A DNA stretch of 64,000 bases, taken from NCBI GenBank assembly GCA_035048815.1, contig JAUCBN010000036.1:5404001-5468000 (forward strand), written 5' to 3'. This DNA comes from Abelmoschus esculentus (taxonomy: Eukaryota; Streptophyta; Magnoliopsida; Malvales; Malvaceae). Position numbers and translations under genes: made by a program. The notes beneath the pieces are model-generated. The model ran no database searches and was not told where the DNA came from. It saw only the letters and a program-made list of their open reading frames with translations. Positions 36,150 to 49,434 of the stretch are shown here, piece by piece; position 1 is the first letter of the stretch, and the number at the start of each line of letters is the position of its first letter.

Positions 36150-36908
36150 TAAAGCTTGTTCCTAGTTTGCATGATAATGCCAAGGGGACATGGACAATTA
36201 TCTGAGACATTTTACAATACTAGTTGTCCGATTAAACAGACATTCGCCACAATACCTGCCACTCTGCGTTTGTTCTTCCATGATTGCTTTGTTGAGGTTG
36301 GATATTGGATTCTTATTTCCCTTTCCTTTAATTGCTTTATATCTTACAACACGTGAACTTCCGTAACAGTTCTGATTTCTTTTTGCAGGGTTGTGATGCG
36401 TCGGTGATGATAGCTTCTCCGAATGGAGATGCCGAGAAGGATGCTCGGAGATGGATTTGATACAGTAATAAAGGCTAAGGCAGCTGTCCAAAAAAGTTGT
36501 CCGCGAGTAGTCTCGTGCGCCGACATATTGACTATTGCTACAAGGGATGTTATGGAACTGGTAGGGAGTAATACCAGATAGTATACAGTGGTTTGATTCA
36601 TTGTTACAGTTATGGCTAACAATAACTCGTGTGTCCTAATTGTAGGCTGGAGGCCCTTCATTCAAAGTAGAATTGAGACGACGTGTGTCCTTATTTCAAT
36701 GGCATCCAGGGTAGCAGGAAATCTACCAGAGACTATTACTCTACTCAACCCCATTTTCGCCAAGAACAACTAAATCAGACCGACATGATTGAACTCTCAG
36801 GATCTCATACTTTAGGCTTCGCTCACTGAAGTCGCTTTGCCAATCGGTTCAATTCGATTTCTCCACGTCTCCTGTAGATCCGGATCTCAAAGCCACCTAT
36901 GCACAACT

Positions 36909-39900
36909 GTAACCCCTTAATTTTTACTTGAGAGGTGTACAGTAAGTTAAAATTATTTTAAAACTTTAACGCCACGTAAACGTTTAAAGTAATTCAAAAT
37001 AAAAATTTATAAACCAAACATTAAATAAATAGTTTAAAAATAATTATTCTGATTAAAAATAGAAAAAATTAGATAAAAAGATTTTATGCATTAAGTTTAA
37101 AAAACATTTTGATCCCTAATAATCCTAAAATAATTGAAGTAAAAATGTTTGTAAATAACCATACTGAAAACATAATGAAAACGTTGATCGATAGAGATCT
37201 TCGAGTACCAACTCCTAAGATTAAATATCTGAAAAATAAAATAAAAGAATAAGCTACAAAGTCTAGTGTGTCACTAAAGTACAACCAAAAATCACAATAT
37301 CATTCAAATCACAATCACAATTATAACATAATTTTCGTAGTAAATAAACAAAAACGGTAATGAATGCAATGTCACAGAGAATGATATGTCATAGAGAATG
37401 CAATGTCACAGAGAATGCAGTCCCATACTCCGAACGCCAAACACAGTGGTGGCAAAGCCAACCGATCACAGAAGAGGTAGTTCCCCAGAACCCATCACCT
37501 CTTATTTCGCCAAAACGCAGTGTGGTAAAACCACATTACTCTGTACAATCTACCCCATGCACATGTATTGCAATAAGTGCAAATGATCTCAAATGTCACA
37601 TCTCAATCAATCGTAAAAATACAAAACACACAGTTCAAATAGATCGATCACAATATCATAGAGTATTCCAAAATCACAATATCATAATGAACAATTAGTC
37701 ACGGAACACAAGAATCTAGCAGAGGAAAAGAACACACATTTAAATTCATTTAACAGTAACACAAGAAGAAACACACATTTACCACAAGAAGAGTACACAC
37801 ATTTGAATTCATTTAACAATAACACAAAAAGAAACACATATTTAGCATAAAAAGAAAAAACACATTTGAATTTATTTAACAATAGCACGAAGAAAGAAAA
37901 AAAATACACATTTAACATAATAAGAAATAAGTTAAATTTAAGGAGTTAACATTAAAAATTTTACCTCATAACAAATTTAATTTATATTATTCATAATAAC
38001 CGTGAAATATTTAAATACTTAATAATTCGTCAAAATCAAAAGTTAAAATTATAACTAAAATTTGATAATTTAAAAATAGCTAAAATTCTCAAAATACATT
38101 ATCTCAAAAACTTATTAAAAATAATATTATAGTCTAATGGTTCAAATAAAATATTCGAATGTAAGAAAAATATTTATATATACTGAAATAACTATAATTC
38201 CCAAATGCATCAAAATTTCTAAAATAATAATAATGATTTGAATAATTAAAAGTTAGTTTCATATTAAAGGCACAAAGATAATTTTCACCCTTAACGTTTA
38301 TAATTTTTATCATTTTAGCCCTCATTCTTTTTTTGGATAAATTTAGCTTTAACCTATGTTTTTTTAACAAATATCTTATATTTTTTAACTATCATGATAA
38401 CTGAACCGTTAAAAATTTAATAATGATGACATATCATATATAAGTGATAATATATTTCAAATGACTTAACATCTAGTATATCAAATACATAAACGTAAAA
38501 TATAGTTTTATTCTAATATAAAATATAAAACAATTAAAATTCGAATGAAATATTAAAAAAATTTATTCATTAAAATTTAATTAAATCTAAAACAAAAGAC
38601 TAATAAACATTTTTATCACTAACTATGGTAGAATTAAAATTTTATCTAAAAAAGTATAAACATAATCTGAAAAGGAAGGATTTTGTAGAGTTTATTACCG
38701 GTGAATCAAAGATAAAGGATTTTGATACTAATCAATTAGGTTTTTATTATTTTATTTTAGAATTTAGGTATTTTAGTGTTTAATCTAAATTGGAGATTTA
38801 GGATTTTTATAAAGATCTTTTAGTTTAGTTAGGATTGAGAATATTTAGTAATCTTTTGTTTTGGATTTAATTAATTTTTAATATTTTATTTAAATTTTAA
38901 TTGTTTTATATCATATATTGGGATAAAATTATATTCTATATATGTATATATTTAATAGGTTAGATTATATTTTATTTAAAATACATTATCACATATATAT
39001 GATATATTATCATTATTAAATTTTTAACGATTCAATTATCATGGTAGTTAAAAAAATGACATATTTGTCAAAAAGACATTGCTTAAGAGCTAAATTTATC
39101 TCCAAAAAGAATAAGGGCCAAAATGATAAAAATTATAAACGTTAAGAGTGAAAATTATCTTTATTCCTATATTAAATAGTAAAATAACCAGATAGAATAT
39201 GAGATTATTTAGGTATCGTACTGCTAAAGCCCAAAAATTTTTAAGAGGAAACTAAGATGGAGTAACCTAAAGAATTTAGCGTATCTTTAATGTATAGATA
39301 AAAACAATATTTAAAATCATAATTACTCGCAAAAGTGTGAGATTTCAAAATCAAAAAAGTTTTATATATTTCTAAAATCACAATATTAATCATGACACAG
39401 AAAAATATATTTTTTTAGAAAAACACATATAGTACTAGTAAGAGAACACACCTTAGCCAAAGCGACTCAAATTATTGAATAACATGGTTTTGAACTCGAA
39501 CAAAAATAAAGAATGAGAATAAAGGCTTTAGAGAATCTTGATGAAAGAAAATAATGTAGGGTTTTCTCTTAGATCATAATATATATTTATAAAGAAAAAA
39601 AATAACTGATTTCAATTAGAATTAAAGTTCTATTAGATCATATTATAAATAGAATAAATATAAAAAAAATAAAGTTGTATAATTTTAAAGGGACTTCTTT
39701 CTTTTATATAATATATAATATTAAATAAAGAGTTTTGATAAAATATTAATTAGAATAAAATAACATTTTTAATAAAAAGATTGATTGTAGATAAATTTTT
39801 AATAAAATAATAAAAAATAATCTCAGTAAAAATAAAATTCAATTTAAAAACAAATTGTTTATCCAAAAGTCATCAAATTTCAAAATATTACTCTAACTTT

Positions 39901-40093
39901 TAATCTTTAAATTCACATTTAAAACTTTCAAAACTTTATAATCTTATCTCAAAAATTTTCCCTTAAATTTAGAAAATCAATTTAAAACCTCAAAAAATAG
40001 GGTTTCAGAAATTAGGAATCTAAAAATTATGATTTTTAATTAAAAATTTTAAAATTAGAGTTTTAAAACTAGATATATTTTTTTGGGTATTAC
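36909..40093. mobile_element. 3.2-kb non-coding insertion with 3-bp duplication in peroxidase pseudogene
   Basis: Removing it together with one copy of the flanking ACT (36906-36908, 40094-40096) restores gcaca-act-aatg, the expected coding sequence. The ends are short and inverted: gtaaccccttaa at the left, and gtaatacccaaa as the reverse complement of the right. There is no internal ORF with a known domain. At 37360-37440 'gtcacagagaatg'-type words repeat, and a fold-back MITE is nested at 38268-39168. The superfamily is unclear: 3-bp duplication fits CACTA or Harbinger-like elements, but the termini do not match either well. Confidence 0.65.
38268..39168. repeat. Nested fold-back MITE (family B, copy 1) with 7-bp duplication
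   Basis: Long terminal inverted repeats: left 'aaagataattttcaccctta' and right, reverse-complemented, 'aaagataattttcactctta', continuing for about 290 bases. It is flanked by atattaa on both sides (38261-38267 and 39169-39175). Non-coding. The same family occurs at 49435-50027. It is inserted inside the 3.2-kb element, so it is the younger insertion. Confidence 0.8.
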
Positions 40094-40849
40094 ACTAATG
40101 CAAGCTTGCCCTTGAAATGTCGACCCTCAAATATCCATTAACATGGACCCTATTACCACGAACGTTCGATAACACGTATTTTAAGTAGGGATGTAAAAAG
40201 CTGACCCGACCTAGAAACTCGCATGAATCCTATTCGAGTCAGAACTTGGTTTGACCTGGGGATGTAATGACCCGAACCTAATCTATATCCGACTGTTGTT
40301 GACCCGAACCCGAGTTGGACTTGTTACTGTAATAACCGAACCCGAACTATATCCGACCAAGAATGACCTGAACTCGATTTCAACTTGTTACTGTAGACCT
40401 GAAATCCGACCTGTACCTGACTAAAACGAACCCGAACCCTAGTTTGACCTGGCAAATAACTTATATTACTTGACTGAATCGACCCGAGACCTGATTTTAC
40501 CCGATTTATTTTGAACCCGACCTGATAAATGATCTGACTTGTTTTGTATCCGACTTGTTATTGACCTGAACTAATATTAAGAAAACTTAATATTTACATG
40601 ACATAATTAAATATACTATAATTTGCTGAATTTAAAATATTGGTAAATATAATTAGGCTTAAAGAATAGAATTAGACAAGAGAATTAATTTAGGATTAAT
40701 ATTTAAATATAGCATTACATATTTAATTAAATTAATTTATTTATTATTTTATTTAGTTTTAATGTATTTAATTTTAATTATAATTTTAAATTAAATACAT
40801 ACATTATATTAGTAATATACATACATTAACTCATAAACAAATTAATATA

Positions 40850-42640
40850 TATTAGTATACATTTAAGTATATATAATATATATTATATATTAAAATATAT
40901 TATATATATTATAAATATATTATATATTACGTATAATACATTAATACATAAAATATAATATGTATAAGTATATCATATATATTTAAGTATATTATATACA
41001 TATATTAATATATACATCTAGTATATATACATATAATAATATATATATATATATCATAATAAATAAATATATATTTTTACTAAGTGCTTCAAGTTAAATT
41101 GATTTGACTTTTGAAGTAAATTTAAAATTAAAATTTTGGGGGAATTATTTTGGTTTTAGTGGGGGGATTTTTGATTTCAACGTGGGGGGATTTTGAATTT
41201 TGGGGTGATTTCAACGTGGGGGGATTTTGAATTTTGGGGGAGGGGAATTTTTTATTTTAACCGGGTGGGAAGATTTTTTGATTTTAGCTTTTAGGTGGGG
41301 TTGATTTTAGGGGGGATTTGAGGGGATTTTTGATTTTATGGAAGGTATAGAATATATACTTCACAATATATACTATAATACATATTATAGTATATACTAT
41401 AAGCATACATATATATATATATAATATGTTATATAATATATACGTATTTATATACATGTAATATATGTTATATATGTATATTATATATATAATATATGTA
41501 TAATACATATCATATATGTATATTATATATGTATATATAGTATATGTATAATACATATTATATATATGTATAATATAATACATATCTATATACATTAAAA
41601 ATAAATATATATGTATGATATATATAATGTATATATGTATAATACATATACATATAAAATACATATATATTACTATATATAACATTACATATTTATATTA
41701 TTAACATACATATGTATATATATGTATAATGTACTAATACATACTAACACATATGACATATTAAGTTATTAACATACATATATATATAATACATGTACTA
41801 AACTACTAATACTATATATTAATACATATATTAAAAATTAATATATATGTTAACAGGTTTGATATATGTATAATATATATTATATATACATATAACATAC
41901 ATATATAATACATATACATATAGATTATAGCATACATGATATATATATATATATACATGTACTATATACAATTATACATATACATATACATATATTGAAT
42001 TATTGATATATATATTAATGTACTATGTATAATACTATTACTATTATTAAATACTAATCTAATATCACTATGTATACATATAACATACATTGATACATAT
42101 ATTATATATGAATGTTAGAATGTACTTATGTAGTTATGTATAATTAATAATTGTATACATTATAAATATATTATACATACATTATACATATAATATATCT
42201 AATTACTAGACATCTAATTATCGATATATATTATATAAATATTTATATTAGTTATTAAATTATTAATATATTATATATATAGCGTAATGTATATCATACT
42301 TTAATATATATTATAATTTTATTTTCCATATATATATAGTATTAATTCATTTATAGTATTATTTTATTTGCAAAAATAGTATTATTACATAAATCGTATT
42401 ATGCCATAAATAATATTATTTTTTATTCTAGTATTATTTTACTTCCAAAAATAGTATTATTTCATATATATTATTAATACATATATAGTATTATTCTATT
42501 TCCAAAAATAATATTAGTCCATTTATAGTATTACTCCATATATAGTATATTTTATACATATAGTATAAATTTTTTATATAGTATTAATTTTATATATACT
42601 ATTATTCCATTTATAGTATAAATTCTATATATTGTCTAAT
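40850..42640. repeat. Long (TA)n/(TATG)n and AGTATTATT microsatellite tract
   Basis: Almost pure alternating ta, tatg and tatata words make up 40850-41080 and 41345-42300. From 42310 to 42630 about 20-base units with 'tagtattatt' and 'catttatagtattatt' repeat. Any long frame here is low-complexity Tyr/Ile and not a gene. Confidence 0.8.
41155..41335. repeat. G-rich tandem block in the AT tract
   Basis: Imperfect units of 'gtggggggattttgaatttt' repeat several times, with runs of five to seven G. At least four G-runs lie within about 80 bases on the plus strand, so a G-quadruplex is possible. It sits inside the hAT element and is surrounded by alternating TA. Confidence 0.65.
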
Positions 42641-43459
42641 TTTTTTTAATTTTTGAAATATATTAAACTATAATATAATTATAAATTTATAATGTATTAA
42701 AGATTAATTTTTATTACTTTTAATTATTATTAAGTTATAATTTTTGTAATTTAGTCCTTATAACTTACTAGTTAATTTTTTTGAATCGATTACTACTGAT
42801 TTTTCTAATTTATTTTAACATTTCTAATTTTTAATTTTTGTAATTGAGTCCTTACAAGTTAATGTTGATTTTTTTAAAATTTTAAAATTTAATTTTTAAC
42901 TTTATGGTCTAATATTTATTCGTTTTTTACGTATTTATACAAAATCAAAATTAATAATTTAAATTACTATAAATATAAAATCAAAATTAATTCGACATGA
43001 AACAAAATCGACTTGAAATGAACCCGACCTGAAATAAAACTGTTAATTATCCGATTTGGACCCGAACCGTTTGAACCCGACCTGAAATGGATCCGATCTG
43101 AAACGGACCCGACCTGAAATGGACCTGCACCCGACCCGAATCGAGTCAAAACATCAAATCAACTTGAAATGATTTGTATCCGATTTATCCAACCTGACAG
43201 TACCCGACTTGAAACCCATCCGACTAACTGTTTTTACGTACCTAATTTTAAGAATCCAGTTAACACGATGGGGTTGTTCACTTCAGATGAAGTGCTCTTC
43301 ACCAATAAAGCATCTCAAGCCACTTCAATTGGTTTTGCTAGTAACCCTGGTAATTTTAATGGAGCTTTCATTGCAGCAATGAGAAAACTTGGAAGGTTTG
43401 GAATTAAGACCGGTCAAGCAGGACAGATAAGGCTTGACTACACAGCCTTCAATTCTTGA

Positions 43460-44100
43460 AGGAGCAAACTTGACGAAGATGAGACCAAACCATCATGAAA
43501 TTGAAGAATCGACTTTCATACAATAATGACAGCATATGTCAAGTTGTCCTTAACGAAGATGTTCTTTATTTGGTAGCTTGGCGCTTATCTCTTTTAATCG
43601 AAAGATTTTTCTCATCCTTGTACTAAATTTGAACCATGGACGGACAGAGACAGACAGAACTTCAGTTAACACTGCATTTCCTGTCCTGATTCGAGAACAA
43701 CCAATCCGGACTCGATGCAATATGTCAGAAAACATAAACAAATTTCCATAATCAAGAGATGAAAGCATTATCCAGAATGAAGAGAACCTATAACGGACAG
43801 TGCTGAAGACTTGCATCAGTTCAAATCAAACTCAGTTAAAATAAGGAGTCAGATATACACCAGTTGAACAATGAAAGCAAAGTCTATTTCACAAATAAAT
43901 GGAATCACGGAAGTAGATTACAAAGCTAAGACTAGAATCTAAATGTGTGTTGGTTTACAAACATGCACTGCACATTTATTTGGCAACATTAACATCACAA
44001 ATTCAAGGAAATCTCCTGTAGTCTCAGTTTTCGAGCAAAAACACCACCGTAGAAAGGATGAAATATCATAAAAAGACACTCCTAGATCTCATCCTTGAAG
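43460..44100. other. Spacer between peroxidase pseudogene and MFS gene
   Basis: Contains the likely 3' UTR of the minus-strand MFS gene. No other gene is seen. Confidence 0.3.
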
Positions 44101-46282
44101 TCAAGTGCGTGATTTTCCGTAAATGTTAGCATAAACAGTCTTGGTACGATACACGAGTATCGAACTTAAAACAGCTGCAATGATGCAGAATCCTGACATG
44201 ATCATAGAAGTCAGAAAGAAGCATATAGAACCGTCACATTTAAGTGGTTCATCCACGGAAAACATCCCTGACAAAATTGAACCGGATATATGAGTGGGGA
44301 CATGATGTTGCTGAGCTTGTTTTTCTGCTTCATGGTCATAAATACTGCTAGCAATTACACCTGAGAAGACCAGCGAACCTGCAGGATTTGCCAGTGTGAG
44401 GAAATTGTAAAGAGCCCCAAACTTTTTCAAGCCGAACAACTCAGAGGCAGCAGCTGGTACTATTGCCCAGTGGGCACCATAGCCAACCCCTATCAACAGA
44501 GTACCAATGAGCATTGCTCCTGGCCATCCCATAGCAAAGAAGACATGGCCAACAGCCATAACAAGCTGGGCCATGGCCATAGATATCGGCCTTGGATAAG
44601 CATAATCCCTATACAGTGATATGATTAGAGAAAAGGTAAGAAAAATGAATCAGAAGTTCAAAACCATTATTAAAGTCTAATGGATTTGGCAATTTTTCAT
44701 ACGGTTGAAAATGATATCCGTACATACCTAACAATAATCTCCGAGAAGTAACCCCCACCAACACGACCAAGGAAGTTCCAAATGCTAATCATGGATACAA
44801 AAATATGAGTATTATCATACCCTAGAGACTGGCTCATCTGACCAAGGTTATCTATCACTGTCAATCCCGATCCCGAACCTAACAACAGAGAGAAAAAGAT
44901 AAGCCAAAAGTCCGCTTTGATCAAAGCCTCCATCAAGGTGAAGTCCTCCCCTCGACGAGGACCCCTCCTTCTTTTCACCCTCACTGCTCCATCAGCGGCG
45001 GCTTGGAACAATTTTGCTTGCAAATGAGCAATTCTTTTGCGTCTTTCCGGAGCCGGAAGCAAGTCCACATCCTTTGGTTTCTCATCTTCAACCTCACTGA
45101 ATATTACTTCATCCTGCTTGGATTTTCCTGTTGCTTGTTGCTCAGGCTTTGGTAAAAGAGGCTCTTCAACCGGATCTCCAGGCTCATCGCAGAAGCTCAG
45201 TTTAATGGGAATAGCAATGGGAATGAGAATAAGAAAGAACAATATCACTGTAAAAATTATGACAATAGTGTGGCTCAAATCAACAAGATCCTCCAAAAGC
45301 ATCACTCCCATCAAGTAAGGAGCCAATAGGAGGCACACACTGTATATAAATGTAAAACTTAAACCATCAGATGGCCTCACTTGTCTATGACCTCCAACAG
45401 GTCTGATTATGAACATTAGAGCAATCACTACCATCGCTGGCCCGACTGCAACCATGAATATCAAAGCCGATTGATCCGGGAAATTAATCATTGTGTATAT
45501 CTGAGTCAAAATCGCACCACTCAGACCGGCAAAGCCCTTGAGAATTCCTACAACAGGACCTCGGCTTCTCGGAAAGTTTTGCACACAAGAAACCAAAGAA
45601 GCTGTGTTGAAGTAGGTTTCTCCATTGTTTCCCACAAATATCAAGATGCACATCTGCATACTGAGATGGATTAACAGTCTAAACATAATGAGATGTTAAT
45701 ATTACAAGCACTTTCTGTAGATACAATCTTTATCAGAAATGAAGTAAGCAATCAAATACTAAAACCTTAAAATGAACAAGTTATGGCGCAACAGTCAGCA
45801 AACATGGCAACAATTTCATATGGAGAAATAGAGGATCAAACAGACTGAATTAATTGAAGAAATCAACAATATAGACTTCCAACATAGACAAACCGATTGA
45901 AAAACAAGAGAAAAATCGAAATTTCATCTACAAAATCGATACTTACAGCCCACAAAGGCAAAACTGGAGCTCTCCCACAAACAATCAACCAAACCCAACC
46001 ATAACCAATGAGATTCTGCAAAGCACCAACAAGCAATGCACCCCATAAAGGCAATATCTCAGATAAGCTTCCAGCTAAGAACCCAACACTATCGCCAAGA
46101 TCTTTAGCCACACCCAGCTTGGAAAGCTGCCTTTGATTATAATTCAAAGAACTCTTTATCACAGGTGATATGCTGCCAAACACATACCCAACCCCAGCAC
46201 AAGATTGTATCCACATTGCAGCCACGAATACCAGCCATCGATTATTCACAAAAGCTTGAACCTTTTCTTTCATTTTCCCCAT
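44101..46282 (-). CDS. Nodulin-like/NFD4-type major facilitator transporter
   Basis: Three minus-strand exons, 45947-46282, 44728-45653 and 44101-44608, give 589 residues and join in frame across GT-AG introns. The N-terminal nodulin-like domain is clear: NNRWLVFVAAMWIQSCAGV, then GVAKDLGDSVGFLAGSLSE. Two hydrophobic halves, consistent with 12 membrane segments, are split by a charged cytosolic loop (about residues 270-350; ERRKRIAHLQAKLFQAA, then basic RVKRRRGPRRGED). The second half has IDNLGQMSQSLGYD and GRVGGGYFSEII. The C-terminus is KSRT. The first in-frame ATG (MGKMKEKVQ) is used; Met at residue 4 is also possible. The substrate of this family is not generally established, and none is assigned. 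Confidence 0.92.
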
Positions 46283-48599
46283 TACCAAAGAAGAAGAAGA
46301 TATTGGATTCAACTCAAGGAACGTCAAGCCAAGTCTAAGGAAACATGGTCTTTTTAATGAAACAACACATCTTTTTAAAGGCGGAAACTTTGTGGGTTAG
46401 ACATGTTTGTCGCAAAACGACAAGAGGGAAAATGATTCTTACCGTAGTTTGATTTCTTTGGGATCACCGGTCATTGGGGTTAAACAGTTAAGTTTTGATG
46501 TCCGGTGTCTCATGATTTTGTTACCGTAATATCTTTCGAGAGAGACAAATGTCTGAAACTGGTATTTAACATGTGGTATATCATATATAGTAAGTAGTGA
46601 TAAATATGTTGTACATTTGTACGGTGAATTCAAGTCCAACCTCATATTCTCTTACCATTATCTTCTTTTTTCTGAGAACACCAGCAATTATTACCGACAT
46701 TCGATGATTGTAGTGGTCGGCATTCATCTTTTTTTCTCTCTTTTATATAAAAAAGAATTTTCCCATATTTTTCCAGGTTAAAATTCATACGGACCATGAT
46801 TTCCAGTTTTTTATCTTAATTCTACTTTAGTCCTTAACATTTAAATTGTTACATTCACATCCTAAACTTCAATAATTAACCCCTCTTCATGTACAATCTT
46901 AACATCTTCCTTGCTCCATCATTTTATCTAATATTTAAATTACGTTTTAAACTTAGAATTTTGGTGCAAAACTTAATTTGTCTAATATTTAAAATTATAG
47001 GAACTTAATTATTATTAAATTAAATTAAGATCATAAATCAGACGATTACTTCTTCTCACCCATGTATCTTCGTTCAGACTCATATATCCTTTAGTAATAA
47101 TTACCGAGGACTGCAAAAGAAAGTAACAAACAGGGAATTTAAAAATTATTTATTAAGGGTTTAAAGGTTAAATTAGTCGTCAACAAAAAATTAATTAAAT
47201 TCTTATAATTTTTATTTAATTTATTCTTCATAATTCAAATTTTAATCGACCATATTATCAAAAAAAAATTAAAAATATATTTAAAAATAAAAAAAATATT
47301 TTATTATGACTTTCCGTTTAAACATCCTAAGTGCTTATCGAGCGAGTCGATTGCGAGTTGGGCATTACTCAATTTATTGCTCGACTCGATTCGTTGCTCG
47401 TTAAGCTTGTTAAATCGAATCATATCAACCCAAACTGAACCGAAACCGAATATAATAAAAAACGAACTTGACTCAAATGAAAGTAGCAATTTTGTTAAGA
47501 CTTTCCATTAAATGAAAGGCTTAAAAGACCTCAATGGTCCCTAAAGTATAATTTTTTATTGAGGTAACGCCTAAAAAATTCCAAAATTTTTTATCCCTTA
47601 AAACTTTAAGTTAGTCTATTTTTTCTCTAATTTTTGTAAACTAGTCCAACATTTTTAATATCACGCTTTTCATGTTCAATTAGTCTTCCAAATCTTTATT
47701 TAATTTGAAATTGAGCCCAATTACTTTATAATTTTTATATTTTTATCCAATAATTTAAATATAATTTTATTTTTTTTCAATTTTATCCTAAAAGTGTATA
47801 TTTAACCCAAAATTTATATTTACATTTTTTTATTTTTTATAATTTAATCTAAAATTTTTGTTAAATTTAATCCTATAAATTATTATCCAACTCTAAATGA
47901 TAAGCCTAAAATATTAAATATTTTTAATGTTTTTTATTCCTTATTTTCACTTGAATATTATTAATTTGTTTCTTTTGGGGCCTATTTATGTCTAGGAACT
48001 TGATTAGAATATACTAGCCCAAAAACCATGTTAAAAAGCTGAATCTAGCAGATTTTAAATTGAAATCATCTTATAGATTAATTCTTGGAGATAAAGACGA
48101 GATTATCTAGAAAATAAAATAAAATTTAATCGGAATCACATAATTCAAAATAATTCAAATTAATTATTTATATATCTTTTGTGATAATTCCTTTAAATTT
48201 AGTTAACTAGTTTAAAATAATTACCTCTTATTTTATCGTAATCTAAAATATTTAATATCTTACTTAATTTATGCTTAATTAAATTTTTATTTACCTTAAA
48301 TTTTTGATGATTCAATTTTAATCGTGAAAATTGAGTTGTATCCCACAAACTAGGAGTGACATTAACTTAGTACTCGTAGATATATTATATATATTTAAAA
48401 TAATAATTTTAATCATGAGAAAAATAAATATTTTATTTCTTGTATCTTATATATTTATTTATTAATCGTTGTCAACGTTTGAATTAAAATAATATATTTC
48501 ATCAACTGTAAGATGTGGTTGATTATAGAAAACTTATCAACAAAAGAAAATATGAAACGTAGAATTTTAGGTCGGAATGGATGTGAAGTGAATATTAAA
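46283..48599. other. MFS gene upstream region and AT-rich spacer
   Basis: 46283-46780 probably contains the promoter. At 47330-47470 there are 'tcgttgctcgttaagctt'-like words reminiscent of a hAT subterminal region, also seen at 32980-33130. No gene. Confidence 0.3.
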
Positions 48600-49150
48600 A
48601 TAATATATTTATTTATTAACCTTAAAAAATTTCACGTATGTTCATTTGTAAAAATTAACCTTATGTTGCCGCACCATGTTTTTACACAATGATATTATAG
48701 GTCGGAATGGATGTGAAGTGAATAGATTTTTGGTTAAGGCAGCTTATTAGCTGGAATGTTGATGTAGATAATGTTTGGAAGGTTATTCATAAAAATTGAG
48801 GTTTACAATGTATTCGAATTTTTTTTTGGTTTGTGAGCTTGAATAAAATTATGACAAATGTTGAGTGTAGTAGGCGTTATTTGACCACTGATATTCTTTG
48901 TCCGGTATGTTTTGTTGGTCTAAAAAATGTAAATCATGTTCTTCGTTCTTGTGCTGCCACAGTTGCAACATGGTGCTCCCTTATTAAATCTGATAAAATT
49001 ATGAAATTCTTTGATTTGAGTATACGTGAGTGGATTGTTTTCAATCTTACTAGGCAAGACTACTTTGTTTTTAACGAACCGAATTGGGATATTCTCTTTA
49101 GTATACTTTTGTGAAACTTTTAGAGGTTTCGTAATGTATTCGTGTTAAAC
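48600..49150 (+). mobile_element. LINE fragment with zf-RVT domain
   Basis: Broken plus-strand frames encode VDVDNVWKVIHKN, then MTNVECSRRYLTTDILCPVC and VNHVLRSCAAT, the zinc-binding C-terminus of a LINE reverse transcriptase. Then FNLTRQDYFVFNEPNWDILF and a broken RFRNVFV join to the RNase H part. Stops at about 48800 and 49111 break it. A different LINE lineage from that at 3246-4081. No poly(A) or duplication was defined. Confidence 0.75.
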
Positions 49151-49434
49151 AATCAATTTTAAGATTTTGGATTTGTAATTGAGTGAAAAAATAAAAGATT
49201 TTAAAATATAAAAACAGTACCGTGCCCATTCTATTATACATGTATTTTGAGAGAAAAAAAAGGTAATAATAATTTTGTTTCAAATGGTATGAAAGTTGCT
49301 ATTTAGAAAAAAAAAGAGAGATTTAAAAAATACATGGACCAAGTTAGGATTGAACCTTGGTAAAATTTAAAAACTTTACACATGGACGGAGTTAGGATTA
49401 TATTTATTTGATCAAAATTTTGTATATTTTATTT

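Larger units (their letters stand above)
40186..43244. mobile_element. Non-autonomous hAT element in the peroxidase pseudogene
   Basis: An exact 8-bp duplication, attttaag, flanks it (40178-40185 and 43245-43252). The inverted ends are TAGGGATGTAAAAA at the left and TAGGTACGTAAAAA on the right complement (12 of 14 match), a plant hAT pattern. Subterminal clusters of 'gacccgacc' and 'cccgacctgaaa' words lie at both ends, as in hAT transposase-binding regions. The interior is AT microsatellite and a G-rich block. No transposase is encoded, so mobilisation would need a partner. It interrupts exon 3 of the pseudogene. Confidence 0.85.
36150..43459 (+). pseudogene. Second class III peroxidase copy, broken by two insertions
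   Basis: Tandem duplicate of the upstream peroxidase. Exon 1 remnant up to 36296 (GQLSETFYNTSCP, then a deletion, then KQTFATIPATLRLFFHDCF). Exon 2 36389-36560 (GCDASVMIASPNGDAEKDA, then a deletion and frameshift). Exon 3 begins at 36646 with several frameshifts, and the Cys after SGSHTLGFAH is a TGA. The gene is cut at 36908 by a 3.2-kb insertion, resumes at 40094 (MQACP, stop, NVDPQISINMDP), is cut again at 40185 by a 3.06-kb insertion, and resumes at 43245 (GLFTSDEVLFTNKASQATS, ending in TAFNS and TGA at 43459). It cannot encode a functional enzyme. Confidence 0.92.

Noticed and set aside
41284..41685. 133-codon minus-strand frame rich in Tyr and Ile
   Set aside because: It is a read-through of TA/TATG microsatellite within the hAT element, with no domain.
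42967..43149. 60-codon Gly/Ser/Arg frame
   Set aside because: Simple translation of the GACCCGACC subterminal repeats of the hAT element.
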